The notes under the pieces are model-generated. The model had not been told where the DNA came from, made no database searches, and saw only the letters and a list, made by a program, of their open reading frames with translations. DNA of 64,000 nucleotides from Aequorivita capsosiphonis DSM 23843 (lineage in GTDB: Bacteria; Bacteroidota; Bacteroidia; Flavobacteriales; Flavobacteriaceae). The translations under genes were made by a program, and so were the position numbers. The stretch lies in contig NZ_KE386850.1 in NCBI RefSeq assembly GCF_000429125.1, positions 207,940 through 271,939 of the forward strand, written 5' to 3'. Numbering within the stretch: the stretch's first letter is position 1; each line of letters opens with the position of its first letter. This document shows, one piece after another, positions 52,811 through 61,729 of the stretch.

Positions 52811-54979
52811 CTATTTTTTCTTCTTAGATTTTTTATTCCCTTTTTTAGGATGAACCAACTTCATTTCTTCAATCAAGTTCTTTGCTCCTGCATATTTATC
52901 TATAATAAACAGTACATAACGAGCATCTACCATAATGTTGCGCGATAGAGCAGGATCATAGTAATAATCGCTCATTGTACCTTCCCAAACGCGGTCAAAA
53001 TTTAAACCTACTAAGTTTCCGTAAGCGTCAATAGCTGGGCTTCCGCTATTTCCTCCTGTGGTATGGTTGGTACCTATAAAGTTAACGGGCATTCTTCCAT
53101 CTTCGGCATATTCGCCATAATCTTTAGCGTTATAAAGATCGATTAGTTTCTGTGGGACATCAAATTCATAATCGCCTGGCACGTATTTCTGAATTACACC
53201 TTCAAGGTGGGTTACAGGTTCATAATAAACAGCATCGGCAGGTGAATAGCCAGCAACTTTTCCGTAGGTAACACGAAGCGTGCTGTTGGCATTCGGAAAA
53301 ATACGCGCGTCTTTTGGACTTAATTCCAACAAAGCTTTCATATAATCGCGTTCCAAGCCAGAGATGTTTAATTGCAATTCTTCATATTTTGGAGCGACCT
53401 TTTCAAAATAGGCGTCGGCCATATCTTTCACCACTTGATAGCCAGGATCGTTCTTCAAATTTGTTATTACGGTTTCGGCATCACCATCCATTAAGGTTTT
53501 AAAGGAATTATAACTTACAAAAGCAGAATTGCCATAAACGTTTTTAGTGAGCGCTTCTACATTCATGTCTTTAAAGGAATCGGGTAGAAATTGGGCAGGT
53601 ACTTTTTCAGCATAAAAGGCGATCAAGGCATCAAAAACCTCTTCATCTACTTTTTTACTGTAGTTTTTATATTGGCTTGACATTCTATCCACCATATTAT
53701 CTCTTCTATCTTCAAAAGATTGCTCTCCACGATTTTCGTAAACTTGAACCAATTGATATGCTTGATAAGCAGTACGAAGTAATTCAACATTTCGCAAAGC
53801 AGTTTCAAGGAAGTATTCTCTCGCTAAAGCATAAGGTTCTCTTTGCGTATAATAGGTTTCAAACTGAGGAAGAAGTTGCCCGTATTCTTGTTGCTTTCCT
53901 TTTTTGTTGATTTGTGCGGTAAGAGCACTTTCTTGTTGCTTTTTAATCCCTACAGCATTCGATTTTTTAAGGCCGAGCGTTTCTCCTCTCCACTTTTTCC
54001 AGTAGTTGGCGATACTTGCAAACTTGGAAGCATACTGAATTTTAATCTGCGGATCGGCACGCATATATTTATCCTGAACCGCCAAAGCTTTATCGCGAAT
54101 AGCAATTCGAGCAGGGTTTAGCGTGTTGATTACTTGCTCGATGGCAACGGCTGGTAGATATTCATCTGTAGTTCCTGGAAAACCAAATACTAAGGTGAAA
54201 TCATTTTCAGCTACGCCGTCCAAGGAAATTGGTAAAAAGTGTTTTGGTGTGTATGGCACGTTGTCTTCAGAATATTCAGCAGGACGATTATTTTTATCAG
54301 CATAGATTCTGAAAAGTGAAAAGTCGCCCGTATGTCTAGGCCAAATCCAGTTATCGGAATCACTTCCAAACTTTCCTATTGAGGAAGGCGGCGCACCCAC
54401 TAAACGAATATCCTTATACGTTTCAACTACAAAAAGCATATATTGGTTTCCTTCGTAAAAAGTACGAACGCGGTTTTCCTGCCAAGCTTCTTTCACGGAA
54501 GATTGTGAAACGGCAGCGATATTGGTTTCTATTTTTGCCTTTTTATCGGCTTCGCTCATTGCATCAGTAATGCCCGCCATAATTTTGGTGGTAACATCTT
54601 CAATACGAACAATAAAAGTAGCAGTCACACCGGGATTCGGGAGTTCTTCTTTCTTACTCATGGCCCAAAATCCATCGGCCAAATAATCATTTTCTAAGGT
54701 AGAATGGCTCTGTATCTGTGAATAACCACAGTGATGGTTGGTAAGTAAAAGACCTTGATCGCTGATTACTTCGGAAGTACAGCCCCCGTTAAAATGTGGA
54801 ATAGCATCTTTTAAACTTGCGTTGTTTACATCATAGATATCCTTGGCGGACATTTTCATACCGAGGTTTTTCATTTCGGTTTCGTTCATTCCTTCCAACA
54901 AAGATGGAATCCACATCCCGCCTTGCTGAGCAAATAAAGGAACTGATAGAAAGATAAAAAGTAGGCGTAGTAATTTCAT
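52811..54979 (-). CDS. S46-family dipeptidyl-peptidase, DPP11-type
   Basis: A 722-residue exported serine peptidase (signal peptide 'LLFIFLSVPLFAQ'). The triad regions are His in 'LLTNHHCGYSQIQ', Asp in 'DSDNWIWPRHTGDFSLFR' and Ser645 in 'TGGNSGSPAID'. Arg663 ('GLNFDRVWEG') occupies the S1 position at which Porphyromonas DPP11 has Arg673, so cleavage after Asp or Glu is predicted, complementing the DPP7-type enzyme at 20650. The C-terminus carries a Lys-rich tail ('HPKKGNKKSKKKK') without a T9SS domain. Confidence 0.93.
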   Translation of the reverse strand: MKLLRLLFIFLSVPLFAQQGGMWIPSLLEGMNETEMKNLGMKMSAKDIYDVNNASLKDAIPHFNGGCTSEVISDQGLLLTNHHCGYSQIQSHSTLENDYLADGFWAMSKKEELPNPGVTATFIVRIEDVTTKIMAGITDAMSEADKKAKIETNIAAVSQSSVKEAWQENRVRTFYEGNQYMLFVVETYKDIRLVGAPPSSIGKFGSDSDNWIWPRHTGDFSLFRIYADKNNRPAEYSEDNVPYTPKHFLPISLDGVAENDFTLVFGFPGTTDEYLPAVAIEQVINTLNPARIAIRDKALAVQDKYMRADPQIKIQYASKFASIANYWKKWRGETLGLKKSNAVGIKKQQESALTAQINKKGKQQEYGQLLPQFETYYTQREPYALAREYFLETALRNVELLRTAYQAYQLVQVYENRGEQSFEDRRDNMVDRMSSQYKNYSKKVDEEVFDALIAFYAEKVPAQFLPDSFKDMNVEALTKNVYGNSAFVSYNSFKTLMDGDAETVITNLKNDPGYQVVKDMADAYFEKVAPKYEELQLNISGLERDYMKALLELSPKDARIFPNANSTLRVTYGKVAGYSPADAVYYEPVTHLEGVIQKYVPGDYEFDVPQKLIDLYNAKDYGEYAEDGRMPVNFIGTNHTTGGNSGSPAIDAYGNLVGLNFDRVWEGTMSDYYYDPALSRNIMVDARYVLFIIDKYAGAKNLIEEMKLVHPKKGNKKSKKKK

Positions 54980-55037
54980 AGTAAATTTTTATAATGATAG
55001 CGTGCAAGATAACAATATAGGGGGAATTTCAAGAATA

Positions 55038-55880
55038 TTACTTTGCGTTATGGGTATTGATAAAGCTTTTTATCTCATCAAAAGGCTTGCTACACGGGAA
55101 AAAATATTGAATAATCATGGAAATGTGTTTTTTAGGAAGTACAATAGGCTCCATATTCGGTTGAAAATCCTTTAACGCATTTATAAATCTGCGGTTGCTG
55201 GACTTTATGGAAGTATAGGATTTAGAACCCATATATAGCATTATTGGTGGGGTTTTGTCGTTTATAAAATAAATAGGCGAGGCAGCTTTCCAAGTTTCGG
55301 GATCGTCCGTCCAGGTTGTGAGATAATTGTCTTCAGTTGTTGGTGGATCTTTTTGAAGGTAGTTGTACATATCTAGTCCGCCGGCGTCATTAAGAATGAT
55401 ACCGGATATATTCGCAGGATCGATTCCATATTTTGGATTCATAACTACCAATGCCACTAGATGTCCGCCAGCAGAATGTCCTGTTAAATAGATTTGCTTT
55501 GGATCTCCATTAAATTCTTCAATGTGCGCTTTAGTCCATTTAATTGCTTGGGCAGTTTGTTGCGCCATATCATCATAATTAGCTTCGGGACTTAAAGTGT
55601 AGTCAGGAATAACCGTAATGACACCTTTTTTGGCAAAATTTCTTCCGAAGAAACCATAAGTATCCTTGCTTCCACTGTTCCAATTGCCGCCATACATAAA
55701 GATTAAAACGGGTAGTTTTTCTTCAGAATTTTTCCTTGGCGTGAAAACATTGAGTTTGGGAGTTACTGCAATTTTCGGATTGTTTTTTTCAATATAGGAG
55801 AGATCCTTATATTTTTTAGCGGCACAACCCGTAAAAAGAATTCCCATAAAAGCAATAATAAGACTGATGGTTAATCGCAT
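55038..55880 (-). CDS. Lipoprotein alpha/beta-hydrolase (carboxylesterase type)
   Basis: A 280-residue lipoprotein (lipobox 'MGILFTGC'). The oxyanion region is 'VLIFMYGGNWNSGSKD', of the HGG type with Tyr in place of the first His. The nucleophile is in 'LTGHSAGGHLV', the probable acid is in 'GGLDMYN' or later, and the catalytic His is near 'PKKHISMI'. It resembles hormone-sensitive-lipase/BD-FAE-like esterases. It is separated by 58 bp from DPP11 on the same strand and could be cotranscribed upstream of it. Substrate unknown. Confidence 0.86.
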   Translation of the reverse strand: MRLTISLIIAFMGILFTGCAAKKYKDLSYIEKNNPKIAVTPKLNVFTPRKNSEEKLPVLIFMYGGNWNSGSKDTYGFFGRNFAKKGVITVIPDYTLSPEANYDDMAQQTAQAIKWTKAHIEEFNGDPKQIYLTGHSAGGHLVALVVMNPKYGIDPANISGIILNDAGGLDMYNYLQKDPPTTEDNYLTTWTDDPETWKAASPIYFINDKTPPIMLYMGSKSYTSIKSSNRRFINALKDFQPNMEPIVLPKKHISMIIQYFFPCSKPFDEIKSFINTHNAK

Positions 55881-56303
55881 TTGTTTTTTTGTGAGGAAGA
55901 TACTGTTTTGAGGGATTTTATGATAAGAAGGGAATGTTAAACAATGATTGGATCTTCAATATTACACATATTTAATGCCTAACAACATATTGCCATTTGT
56001 GGCGGACAAGTTTTTATAATCGAGAAAATACCATTAATAAATGTTAAATAGCATTGGGCGAAGTTTAAAGGGACATTATGTAATTTTTAATCTGAAAACG
56101 CTGCTTTTTAATTTATCTACCTCCCTCGAGATTCAAGAATGTTTGGAAAAATCGTAACGTTTTCATTAGCGATAAATGCTTTAAATGATTATTTTTTTTC
56201 GTATTTATCAATAAATTCGAATTATCAAGTATTTTAATGCTATTATTTTAGCTTATCTTCCAGTATTCCTTTTAACTTTGAAAAGAACCATAAACCGAAG
56301 CAC
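55881..56303. other. Divergent intergenic region
   Basis: No gene is seen. A -7 element lies at 56273-56280 for the downstream gene. No matching element for the minus-strand gene was found. Confidence 0.5.
56273..56280 (+). promoter_or_regulatory. Candidate -7 element of the cyclase gene
   Basis: TAACTTTG matches TAnnTTTG exactly, 23 bp before the ATG at 56304. Confidence 0.45.
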
Positions 56304-57140
56304 ATGAAAATATTGCTAACTTTATCTGCCGTATGTTTACTATTCACGGGATGTAATACTAAGGTAGAAAAAACCTTGCAAGTTCAAACGTCCTCCAGCG
56401 AAACCAAACTTCTTGATGGAGATATTATAGACCTTACCCATACTTTTTCAAAGGAAAGTATTTATTGGGTTACAGCGAAGGAATTTAAACTAGACACCGT
56501 TGCTTTTGGCGAAACCGAGAAAGGATATTTTTATTCAGCCAATAATTTTGAAACTGCTGAACACGGAGGGACCCATATAGATGCGCCAATCCATTTTGTT
56601 GCAAATGGTGAATCCGTAGATGAAATTCCGTTAACACAATTAATTGGAAAAGGGATTAAAATAGACGTTTCAGAAAAAGCGCAGGCGAACCGTGATTATC
56701 AAATTTCAATAGAAGATTTCACTAATTGGGAAGCAGGAAACGGTACTATTCCAGATAATGCTATTGTTTTATTGGAAACAGGCTTTTCGAAATTGTATCC
56801 AGACAAAAAAGAATATTTGGGCACCGATGAGCGTGGTGATGCAGCTGTGCAAAAGTTACATTTTCCAGGTTTATCGCCAGAAGCGGCTACATGGTTGGTT
56901 AAAAATAGAAATATAAGTAGCATTGGGTTGGATACAGCCAGTATAGATTATGGACAATCAACTCACTTTCAGAGTCACGTTATTTTACTTTCGGGGAATA
57001 TTCCAGCATTTGAAAATGTTGCCAATCTAGACAAACTACCCGTTAAAGGATTTCAGGTAATTGCATTGCCAATGAAGATAAAAGGTGGAAGTGGAGGACC
57101 TTTGCGCATTATTGCTATCGTTCCAAATAGCGATAAATGA
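56304..57140 (+). CDS. Cyclase/kynurenine-formamidase-family lipoprotein
   Basis: A 278-residue lipoprotein (lipobox 'LLFTGC', Cys17) of the cyclase family PF04199. The metal site 'EHGGTHIDAPIHF' contains His87, His91, Asp93 and His97, and the region 'GLSPEAATWLVKNRNISSIG' matches the family. 'LDTASIDYGQSTHFQSHVIL' carries the later His residues. In the family these proteins hydrolyse N-formylkynurenine or related amides, but a lipoprotein version is probably periplasmic and of different substrate. Confidence 0.88.
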   Translation: MKILLTLSAVCLLFTGCNTKVEKTLQVQTSSSETKLLDGDIIDLTHTFSKESIYWVTAKEFKLDTVAFGETEKGYFYSANNFETAEHGGTHIDAPIHFVANGESVDEIPLTQLIGKGIKIDVSEKAQANRDYQISIEDFTNWEAGNGTIPDNAIVLLETGFSKLYPDKKEYLGTDERGDAAVQKLHFPGLSPEAATWLVKNRNISSIGLDTASIDYGQSTHFQSHVILLSGNIPAFENVANLDKLPVKGFQVIALPMKIKGGSGGPLRIIAIVPNSDK

Positions 57141-57156
57141 CAGGATTCTATTTTTA

Positions 57157-57195
57157 GGGACGTAAGACTAAAGGACGTAAGATGTAGGATTTTTT
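57157..57195. repeat. GGACGTAAGA word repeat
   Basis: 'GGGACGTAAGACTAAAGG' and 'ACGTAAGATGTAGG' follow the cyclase gene. It is the reverse form of the TCTTACGTCC words at 39404 and 29649. Confidence 0.5.
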
Positions 57196-57244
57196 CAAAT
57201 TAAATAAAGCATTATTCAAATAACATTTAATACAACTTAACATC

Positions 57245-57682
57245 ATGGATACATTTTTTTTAGAAGCCGTAAAGGAAGCAGAGAATGGCATGGAAGAAGG
57301 GGGAATTCCCATTGGTTCTGTTTTGGTGCATAATGGTAAAATTATTGGTCGCGGCCATAATAGAAGGGTGCAAAAAGACAGTGTGATACTCCACGGCGAA
57401 ATGGATGCCTTGGAAAATGCTGGCAGACAACCTGCTTCCGTTTATAAGGAATGTGTTCTCTACACAACCTTGTCGCCGTGCCCCATGTGCTCGGGTACCA
57501 TCTTACTATACGGCATCCCTAAGGTTATTATAGGTGAAAATAAAACCTTTATGGGTCATGAAAATTTATTGAAGGAAAACGGTGTTGAGATCATTGTCCT
57601 TGATGATAAAAGATGTAAAGAACTCATGGACACCTTTATTGCAGAAAAACCTAAATTGTGGAATGAGGATATTGGGGTTTAA
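57245..57682 (+). CDS. Cytosine deaminase of the yeast (Fcy1) type
   Basis: A 145-residue zinc deaminase. Metal ligands His50 ('LHGEMDALE'), Cys79 and Cys82 ('SPCPMCSG') and the proton-shuttling Glu52 match His62, Cys91, Cys94 and Glu64 of Saccharomyces Fcy1 with a constant offset of 12. The C-terminal 'DTFIAEKPKLWNEDIGV' parallels the Fcy1 end 'FIDERPQDWFEDIGE', which closes the active site. The reaction is cytosine to uracil with release of ammonia. Another nucleoside-deaminase substrate remains possible. Confidence 0.85.
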   Translation: MDTFFLEAVKEAENGMEEGGIPIGSVLVHNGKIIGRGHNRRVQKDSVILHGEMDALENAGRQPASVYKECVLYTTLSPCPMCSGTILLYGIPKVIIGENKTFMGHENLLKENGVEIIVLDDKRCKELMDTFIAEKPKLWNEDIGV

Positions 57683-57752
57683 TTTGCTTTGAAGCAAAAA
57701 AGGAATTCCTCTATCAAACGATACAAATGTTCTATTTCTAAAGAAGAAATAA

Positions 57753-58256
57753 TTACTCATAGCGAATTGCCACTACCTCAATTATTCTTTTTTCTCCACC
57801 TAAGTTAAAAGAAACCTCGTCATCTACTTTATGGCCAGTAAGTGCCACGGCAATGGGTGCAACAAAAGCAATTTTCATTTTGGCGATATCCGCTTCGTCA
57901 ACTCCTACAATTTGAAAAGTAAGTGGTGACTTCGCAGTTGTTATTTTATAGGTAACTGTAGCTCCAAAACGAACTACATCCTTTGGTTGGCTTGCAGGGT
58001 CTAAAACTCTAGCAGAAGCTATGCGTTCATTCAGCAGATCTAATTTGCCGTTGATAACAGCCAACTCTATTCGTCGTTGTTGTTCGTGGGTAGTTTCTAG
58101 ATTTGCCCGTTCGCTTTCTATTTGTTCCCGCTCTGATAAAAGCTGCTTCATTCCATTTGGGGTAACATAATTGGTTGTTCCTTCCGGCAATGCTGCGCGT
58201 GGCGGAATTATAGGAGTTTCCTCCTGATCTTCTTCTTTTACAAAACCTCTACTCAT
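57753..58256 (-). CDS. GreA/GreB-family transcript elongation factor
   Basis: The ATG at 58256 gives 167 residues beginning 'MSRGFVKEEDQEETPIIPP'; an upstream in-frame start at 58301 is less likely. The coiled-coil region is 'YVTPNGMKQLLSEREQIESE' and 'RIELAVINGKLDLLNERIAS'. The C-terminal FKBP-like domain is 'VRFGATVTYKITTAK', 'VGVDEADI', 'APIAVALTGHKVDDEVSFNL'. GreB-type factors rescue backtracked RNA polymerase by stimulating transcript cleavage. The acidic tip residues of the coiled coil are not clearly conserved, so cleavage activity is uncertain. Confidence 0.87.
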   Translation of the reverse strand: MSRGFVKEEDQEETPIIPPRAALPEGTTNYVTPNGMKQLLSEREQIESERANLETTHEQQRRIELAVINGKLDLLNERIASARVLDPASQPKDVVRFGATVTYKITTAKSPLTFQIVGVDEADIAKMKIAFVAPIAVALTGHKVDDEVSFNLGGEKRIIEVVAIRYE

Positions 58257-58839
58257 TGTATATCTATTAATCGGTAAGTTATGAATATTTATGCAATTCA
58301 ACGGTGTGTTCCCTTGTCCCGATTCAGAGGTCAGTTTAGACTATTTATAGATTCCCTTTCATCTTAGTTGAACTTGTTTTTCTTTGGGAGGAACGAGTTT
58401 TTCGGAAAAGTGTGGCTAAAGCCGAATTTGATATGGTCTTTTCCCCACGGGCTAAAGCACCGTGGTAATTATAAATAGCTCGTGCTTTATCTCGGGGAAA
58501 AGTATTGTGGAAGATTTTGGCTAAAGCCGGATTTGATATTATCTTTTTTTCCATGGGCTAAAGCACCTTGGTAATTCAAAATAGCCAGTGCTTTATCTCG
58601 GGGAAAAGTATTGTGGAAGATTTTGGCTAAAGCCGAATTGGATATGGTCTTTTTCCCCACGGGCTAAATCGCCGTGGTAATTATAAATAGCCCCGTGCTT
58701 TAGCTCGGGGTTAAATAATGGAAACGTCTCTTGGCTTTAGCCAAAAATAATCTAATCCTGATTCTAAATCCGACATTGCAGGCAGTCCTACGTCTTTATC
58801 GTCTTGGTTCCAACAGTCGTGCTTTCAACCCCGTCCAGA
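58257..58839. other. Intergenic region with 106-bp tandem repeat
   Basis: No gene is accepted here. 58413-58730 holds three 106-bp repeats (separate entry). 58780-58800 contains a CAGTCCTACGTC word. The rest is unassigned. Confidence 0.6.
58413..58730. repeat. 106-bp tandem repeat, three copies, each with dyads
   Basis: The copies start at GGCTAAAGCC positions 58413, 58519 and 58625, exactly 106 bp apart. Each unit contains GGCTAAAGCC (a palindrome), a CCACGGG-CTAAAGCACC-GTGG stretch and GTGCTTTATCTCGGGG. The copies diverge slightly (CCATGGG and ACCTTGG in the second). A further GGCTTTAGCC lies near 58731-58740. 106 is not a multiple of 3, so the unit is non-coding. Confidence 0.85.
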
Positions 58840-61056
58840 TCAATAACAATCCAACCGCAATTGCTGCTTATGTAACAGCATATCTAAGCTAATGCCTGAT
58901 TTTTCCCTAAGTACTTTTTCCAAAATATCCAGAACGTCGTGTTGCATAGAAAGGGAGCCGCAGATCATCAAAGTGCCGTTTTCTTCGAGACTTTGAATTA
59001 TGGCATCTTGATGCTGTCTTACTAAATCCTGTACGTATAGTCTATTTTCTTCTCGGGAAAAACATCTATGGATTTTTAGTAGCGGATCTGGGTTTCCGTT
59101 CTTTTTGGACTTGGAAATATTATTTTCAAAATACCCATCGTAGAGATGTGAAGATTGCTGGGTGCGGCTTCCCCAAATTAGATTAATGGGCGTATTTTTG
59201 TTTTTATCCATCATCCCTAAAAATGGGGCGATGCCTGTTCCGTTAGCTATTAAAATTGCGGAAGAAGTCTTTTTTGGAAAGTGAAAATGCGGGTTGGGTT
59301 CTATTGCAGCAGTTAAAATATCTCCTTTGTTTAAGGTTGAAAGGTATGGGGAGACTTTCCCGAATTCGTGTTTCTTTACACTTAGCAAAATTTCCTTTCC
59401 GATTTTAGCAATGGAATATTGACGCGCATTACCAGTTTCATTTGGGAAAATAGAAAGCAAATCGCCTGAGGTAAACTTAGTCCGTCGTTTGGGTTTTAGC
59501 CGAAGCAAAAAAGTGTCGTCTTGGTTTATTTCCGTGCGTTCCACTACTTCAAAAGCAATCTGTTTTAGTTTTTTTCGCTTTTTGTGTGGCCGTTCAATGA
59601 TTAAAGGTAATTCGATGGCCTCGCCCCATTTCTTTGTCCACTTTTCAAAATCGGTAAAGTTTTCATCGTTAATTCTGTAAAGTGGTAAAAGACGATCAAA
59701 CTCTTTTTGCTTTGCTAAAAGCGAATCTACATCTACTGCAAACTGGCAGTAATCTGGATACTCCAAAGAACCAAAACCAACTACTGCATATTGAAATGTA
59801 TTAGGTTGTTGAACTTCTGGGAAGTCATCAATAAAATTCCAGGCGTTTGTAGGAGCTTCACCTTCGCCGTAAGTTGAGGTTAAAACAACAATATGTTTTG
59901 CTTGAGCGTAAGTTGAGTATTTGTTAAGTTCAGAGAGATAGACTTTCTTTCCAGCATTGGTGAGGGCATTGAAAAGTCGGGAGGCAAATTCATAGGTAGC
60001 GCCAGTTTCAGAACCTACTAAAAGGATAAATTCACTTTCGTCTTTATCTGGGATAGAAGATTTAACCCCAACCTTTTTACGTCTTTTAAAAAACATTACA
60101 AAGCCGGAATACATAAAGAAAATAAGCGATGCGCTTGCTATTAGCAATACAATGGACCATAACACGCTGCCTTCACCGGTATGTAACACCAAACTGAGTT
60201 GGGAAGCAAGTTTTACAAGAGGGTAGGAGGCGCTGCTTTCAATGACTCCAGTTGCTTGGTTTACCTTGATTTCTTTATTCTTTAAAGCAATATGAAATAA
60301 CTCTTCGGGATCATCGGAAAAGGGGAAATCTACTTTTCGTACTTCAGTAAGTGCTGTTTCTTGAAAGAATGGGATTTCGCTAATGTTCTCATAAGTCTTG
60401 GTTTCTTCTAAAGTGATATTATTGCGATATTCAACTTTAGAATCCGGTAAAAGTTCAAATTTTTCAAGAGAAAGATAAACGCCTGTAAGTGCTATAATCA
60501 CAATGGGAATAAACAACCAGCGGCTTAATATAACGTGGTAGCGCATTTCGAAATACTCTTTCTGTACTTTGGAAAACAGCTTTTTTATCCCGCCTTGTCT
60601 CTTGGCCAATAAAAACATTCCTGTAACCGCAATCAGAAACAATAGTAATGAAACTAGACCGACGAAAAATCTACCGATGCTTTTTAAGAAAAGGGAGCGA
60701 TGTAGGTTTGTGGCGAAACTATAAATAGCAGGTCTCTTTCCCACTTCTCCCAATTGTTCCCCAGTTTTTGGATCGATATAAATATCTAATGTTTCAAAAT
60801 CTTCGGTAAGCACGGAGGCTTTTACAAAACCAGAGGATTCCACTTCCAAGGAAAAGACTTCGTCATAATTATCTTTTAGTCCATCAATCGCAGTTGCCAA
60901 CGAAACTTTATCCAAATCCTGTACGGCATAGCCTTCAGCTTGATGTGAAATTGGTTCCACCGCCAAAATACCTCCGGTTATGGAAGCCATTAATAAAAAT
61001 AAAGATGAAACAGCGGCCAGCACTAAATGACTGTATCGCCAGATGGAAATGGTCAT
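58840..61056 (-). CDS. PepSY-TM/flavodoxin/FAD-NADPH reductase fusion protein
   Basis: A 738-residue inner-membrane protein that fuses three parts. Residues about 1-340 are a PepSY-associated TM module with four or five membrane helices ('YSHLVLAAVSSLFLLMASIT', 'LLLFLIAVTGMFLLAK', 'IPIVIIALTGVYLSLEKF', 'SIVLLIASASLIFFMYSGFV') and His residues near them ('NLHRSLFLK', 'LVLHTGEGS'). Residues about 355-500 are a flavodoxin domain ('LLVGSETGATYEFASRLFNA', 'LTSTYGEGEAPTNAW'). Residues about 515-738 are an FNR-type FAD/NADPH domain ('ARQYSIAK', 'LIANGTGIAPFLGMM', 'GTLMICGSLSM'). It would carry electrons from NADPH through FMN to periplasmic acceptors, perhaps ferric siderophore or heme iron. Confidence 0.9.
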   Translation of the reverse strand: MTISIWRYSHLVLAAVSSLFLLMASITGGILAVEPISHQAEGYAVQDLDKVSLATAIDGLKDNYDEVFSLEVESSGFVKASVLTEDFETLDIYIDPKTGEQLGEVGKRPAIYSFATNLHRSLFLKSIGRFFVGLVSLLLFLIAVTGMFLLAKRQGGIKKLFSKVQKEYFEMRYHVILSRWLFIPIVIIALTGVYLSLEKFELLPDSKVEYRNNITLEETKTYENISEIPFFQETALTEVRKVDFPFSDDPEELFHIALKNKEIKVNQATGVIESSASYPLVKLASQLSLVLHTGEGSVLWSIVLLIASASLIFFMYSGFVMFFKRRKKVGVKSSIPDKDESEFILLVGSETGATYEFASRLFNALTNAGKKVYLSELNKYSTYAQAKHIVVLTSTYGEGEAPTNAWNFIDDFPEVQQPNTFQYAVVGFGSLEYPDYCQFAVDVDSLLAKQKEFDRLLPLYRINDENFTDFEKWTKKWGEAIELPLIIERPHKKRKKLKQIAFEVVERTEINQDDTFLLRLKPKRRTKFTSGDLLSIFPNETGNARQYSIAKIGKEILLSVKKHEFGKVSPYLSTLNKGDILTAAIEPNPHFHFPKKTSSAILIANGTGIAPFLGMMDKNKNTPINLIWGSRTQQSSHLYDGYFENNISKSKKNGNPDPLLKIHRCFSREENRLYVQDLVRQHQDAIIQSLEENGTLMICGSLSMQHDVLDILEKVLREKSGISLDMLLHKQQLRLDCY

Positions 61057-61059
61057 ATG

Positions 61060-61180
61060 TTAGGTTTGAGATATTAGATTTGAGACTTGAGACGTGAGAC
61101 GTGAGACGTGAGATGTGAGAGGTCAGTCCAGATAGCTATGGGGATTGACGTATGACCAAAGGACGTATGACGTAGGTCTA
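61060..61180. repeat. GAGACGTGAGACGTGAGA and CGTATGACC word repeats
   Basis: 'TTGAGACGTGAGACGTGAG' and 'ACGTGAGATGTGAGAGG' are followed by 'TTGACGTATGACCAAAGG' and 'ACGTATGACGTAGG'. The tract lies upstream of the PepSY-flavodoxin gene within its operon. Confidence 0.65.
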
Positions 61181-61242
61181 AAAAATCCTTTGGTGAAAAA
61201 TCTTACGCCTTCTTTATTATCTACCAACTAAAGTCTACCGAC

Positions 61243-61728
61243 TCACTTTGACAGCATTCGTACGTACCGAATAAAGCCTTTACCTTCTTTTTTGCTTTTT
61301 AGATTTTCAGTGGTTAATGGGAATTGAAGATCATCCTTAAAATAATCTTTGTCTTCTACCGAAGTTTCGAAGCGCAGACTATAGCCTGTATCAATTTTAT
61401 CGGCTGGAATTTGTAAAATGGCTACGGTACGTTCGCCGCCACTTATTGTTTCCCCAGAAATGGCATCAATGTTTGATTTAGTTTTTCCGTAGAATTTCCA
61501 CCACTCCGTAATCTCGCTATACCATTCGGGATCTTTGCCTTGTACGTAGAGCGTTTCTTCATATTCGCTTTCTGGGTTCAATAATGAAACAATTACATAA
61601 GCACCTTCGCCGGTATAGTTTGTCATTTGTATCAAACATTTAACGGGCTTGGTTTCCGCTTTGGAAAATCCGGTTATCAGAAACCCAACGATTAATAATG
61701 CCGGAATTATTTTTATAAGATGTTTCAT
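61243..61728 (-). CDS. DUF2271 exported protein
   Basis: A 161-residue exported protein (signal peptide 'IPALLIVGFLITGFSKA'). The domain starts 'KCLIQMTNYTGEGAYVIVSL' and includes 'LYVQGKDPEWYSEITEWWKF', 'DAISGETISGGERTVAIL' and 'GYSLRFETSVED', which are typical of DUF2271. It stands one base after the ankyrin-repeat gene and before the PepSY-flavodoxin fusion. DUF2271 genes often lie near PepSY or TonB-receptor genes, and a periplasmic heme or redox partner is plausible. Confidence 0.88.
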   Translation of the reverse strand: MKHLIKIIPALLIVGFLITGFSKAETKPVKCLIQMTNYTGEGAYVIVSLLNPESEYEETLYVQGKDPEWYSEITEWWKFYGKTKSNIDAISGETISGGERTVAILQIPADKIDTGYSLRFETSVEDKDYFKDDLQFPLTTENLKSKKEGKGFIRYVRMLSK

Positions 61729-61729
61729 T

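Noticed and set aside
58345-58554. A 69-residue minus-strand reading frame in the 106-bp repeat region
   Set aside because: It is a translation of the repeat unit. The period is not a multiple of three, so copies are read in different frames, and no start signal is present.
58413-58730. CRISPR array
   Set aside because: The units are directly tandem at 106 bp with no unique spacers of 30-40 bp, and no cas gene is nearby.
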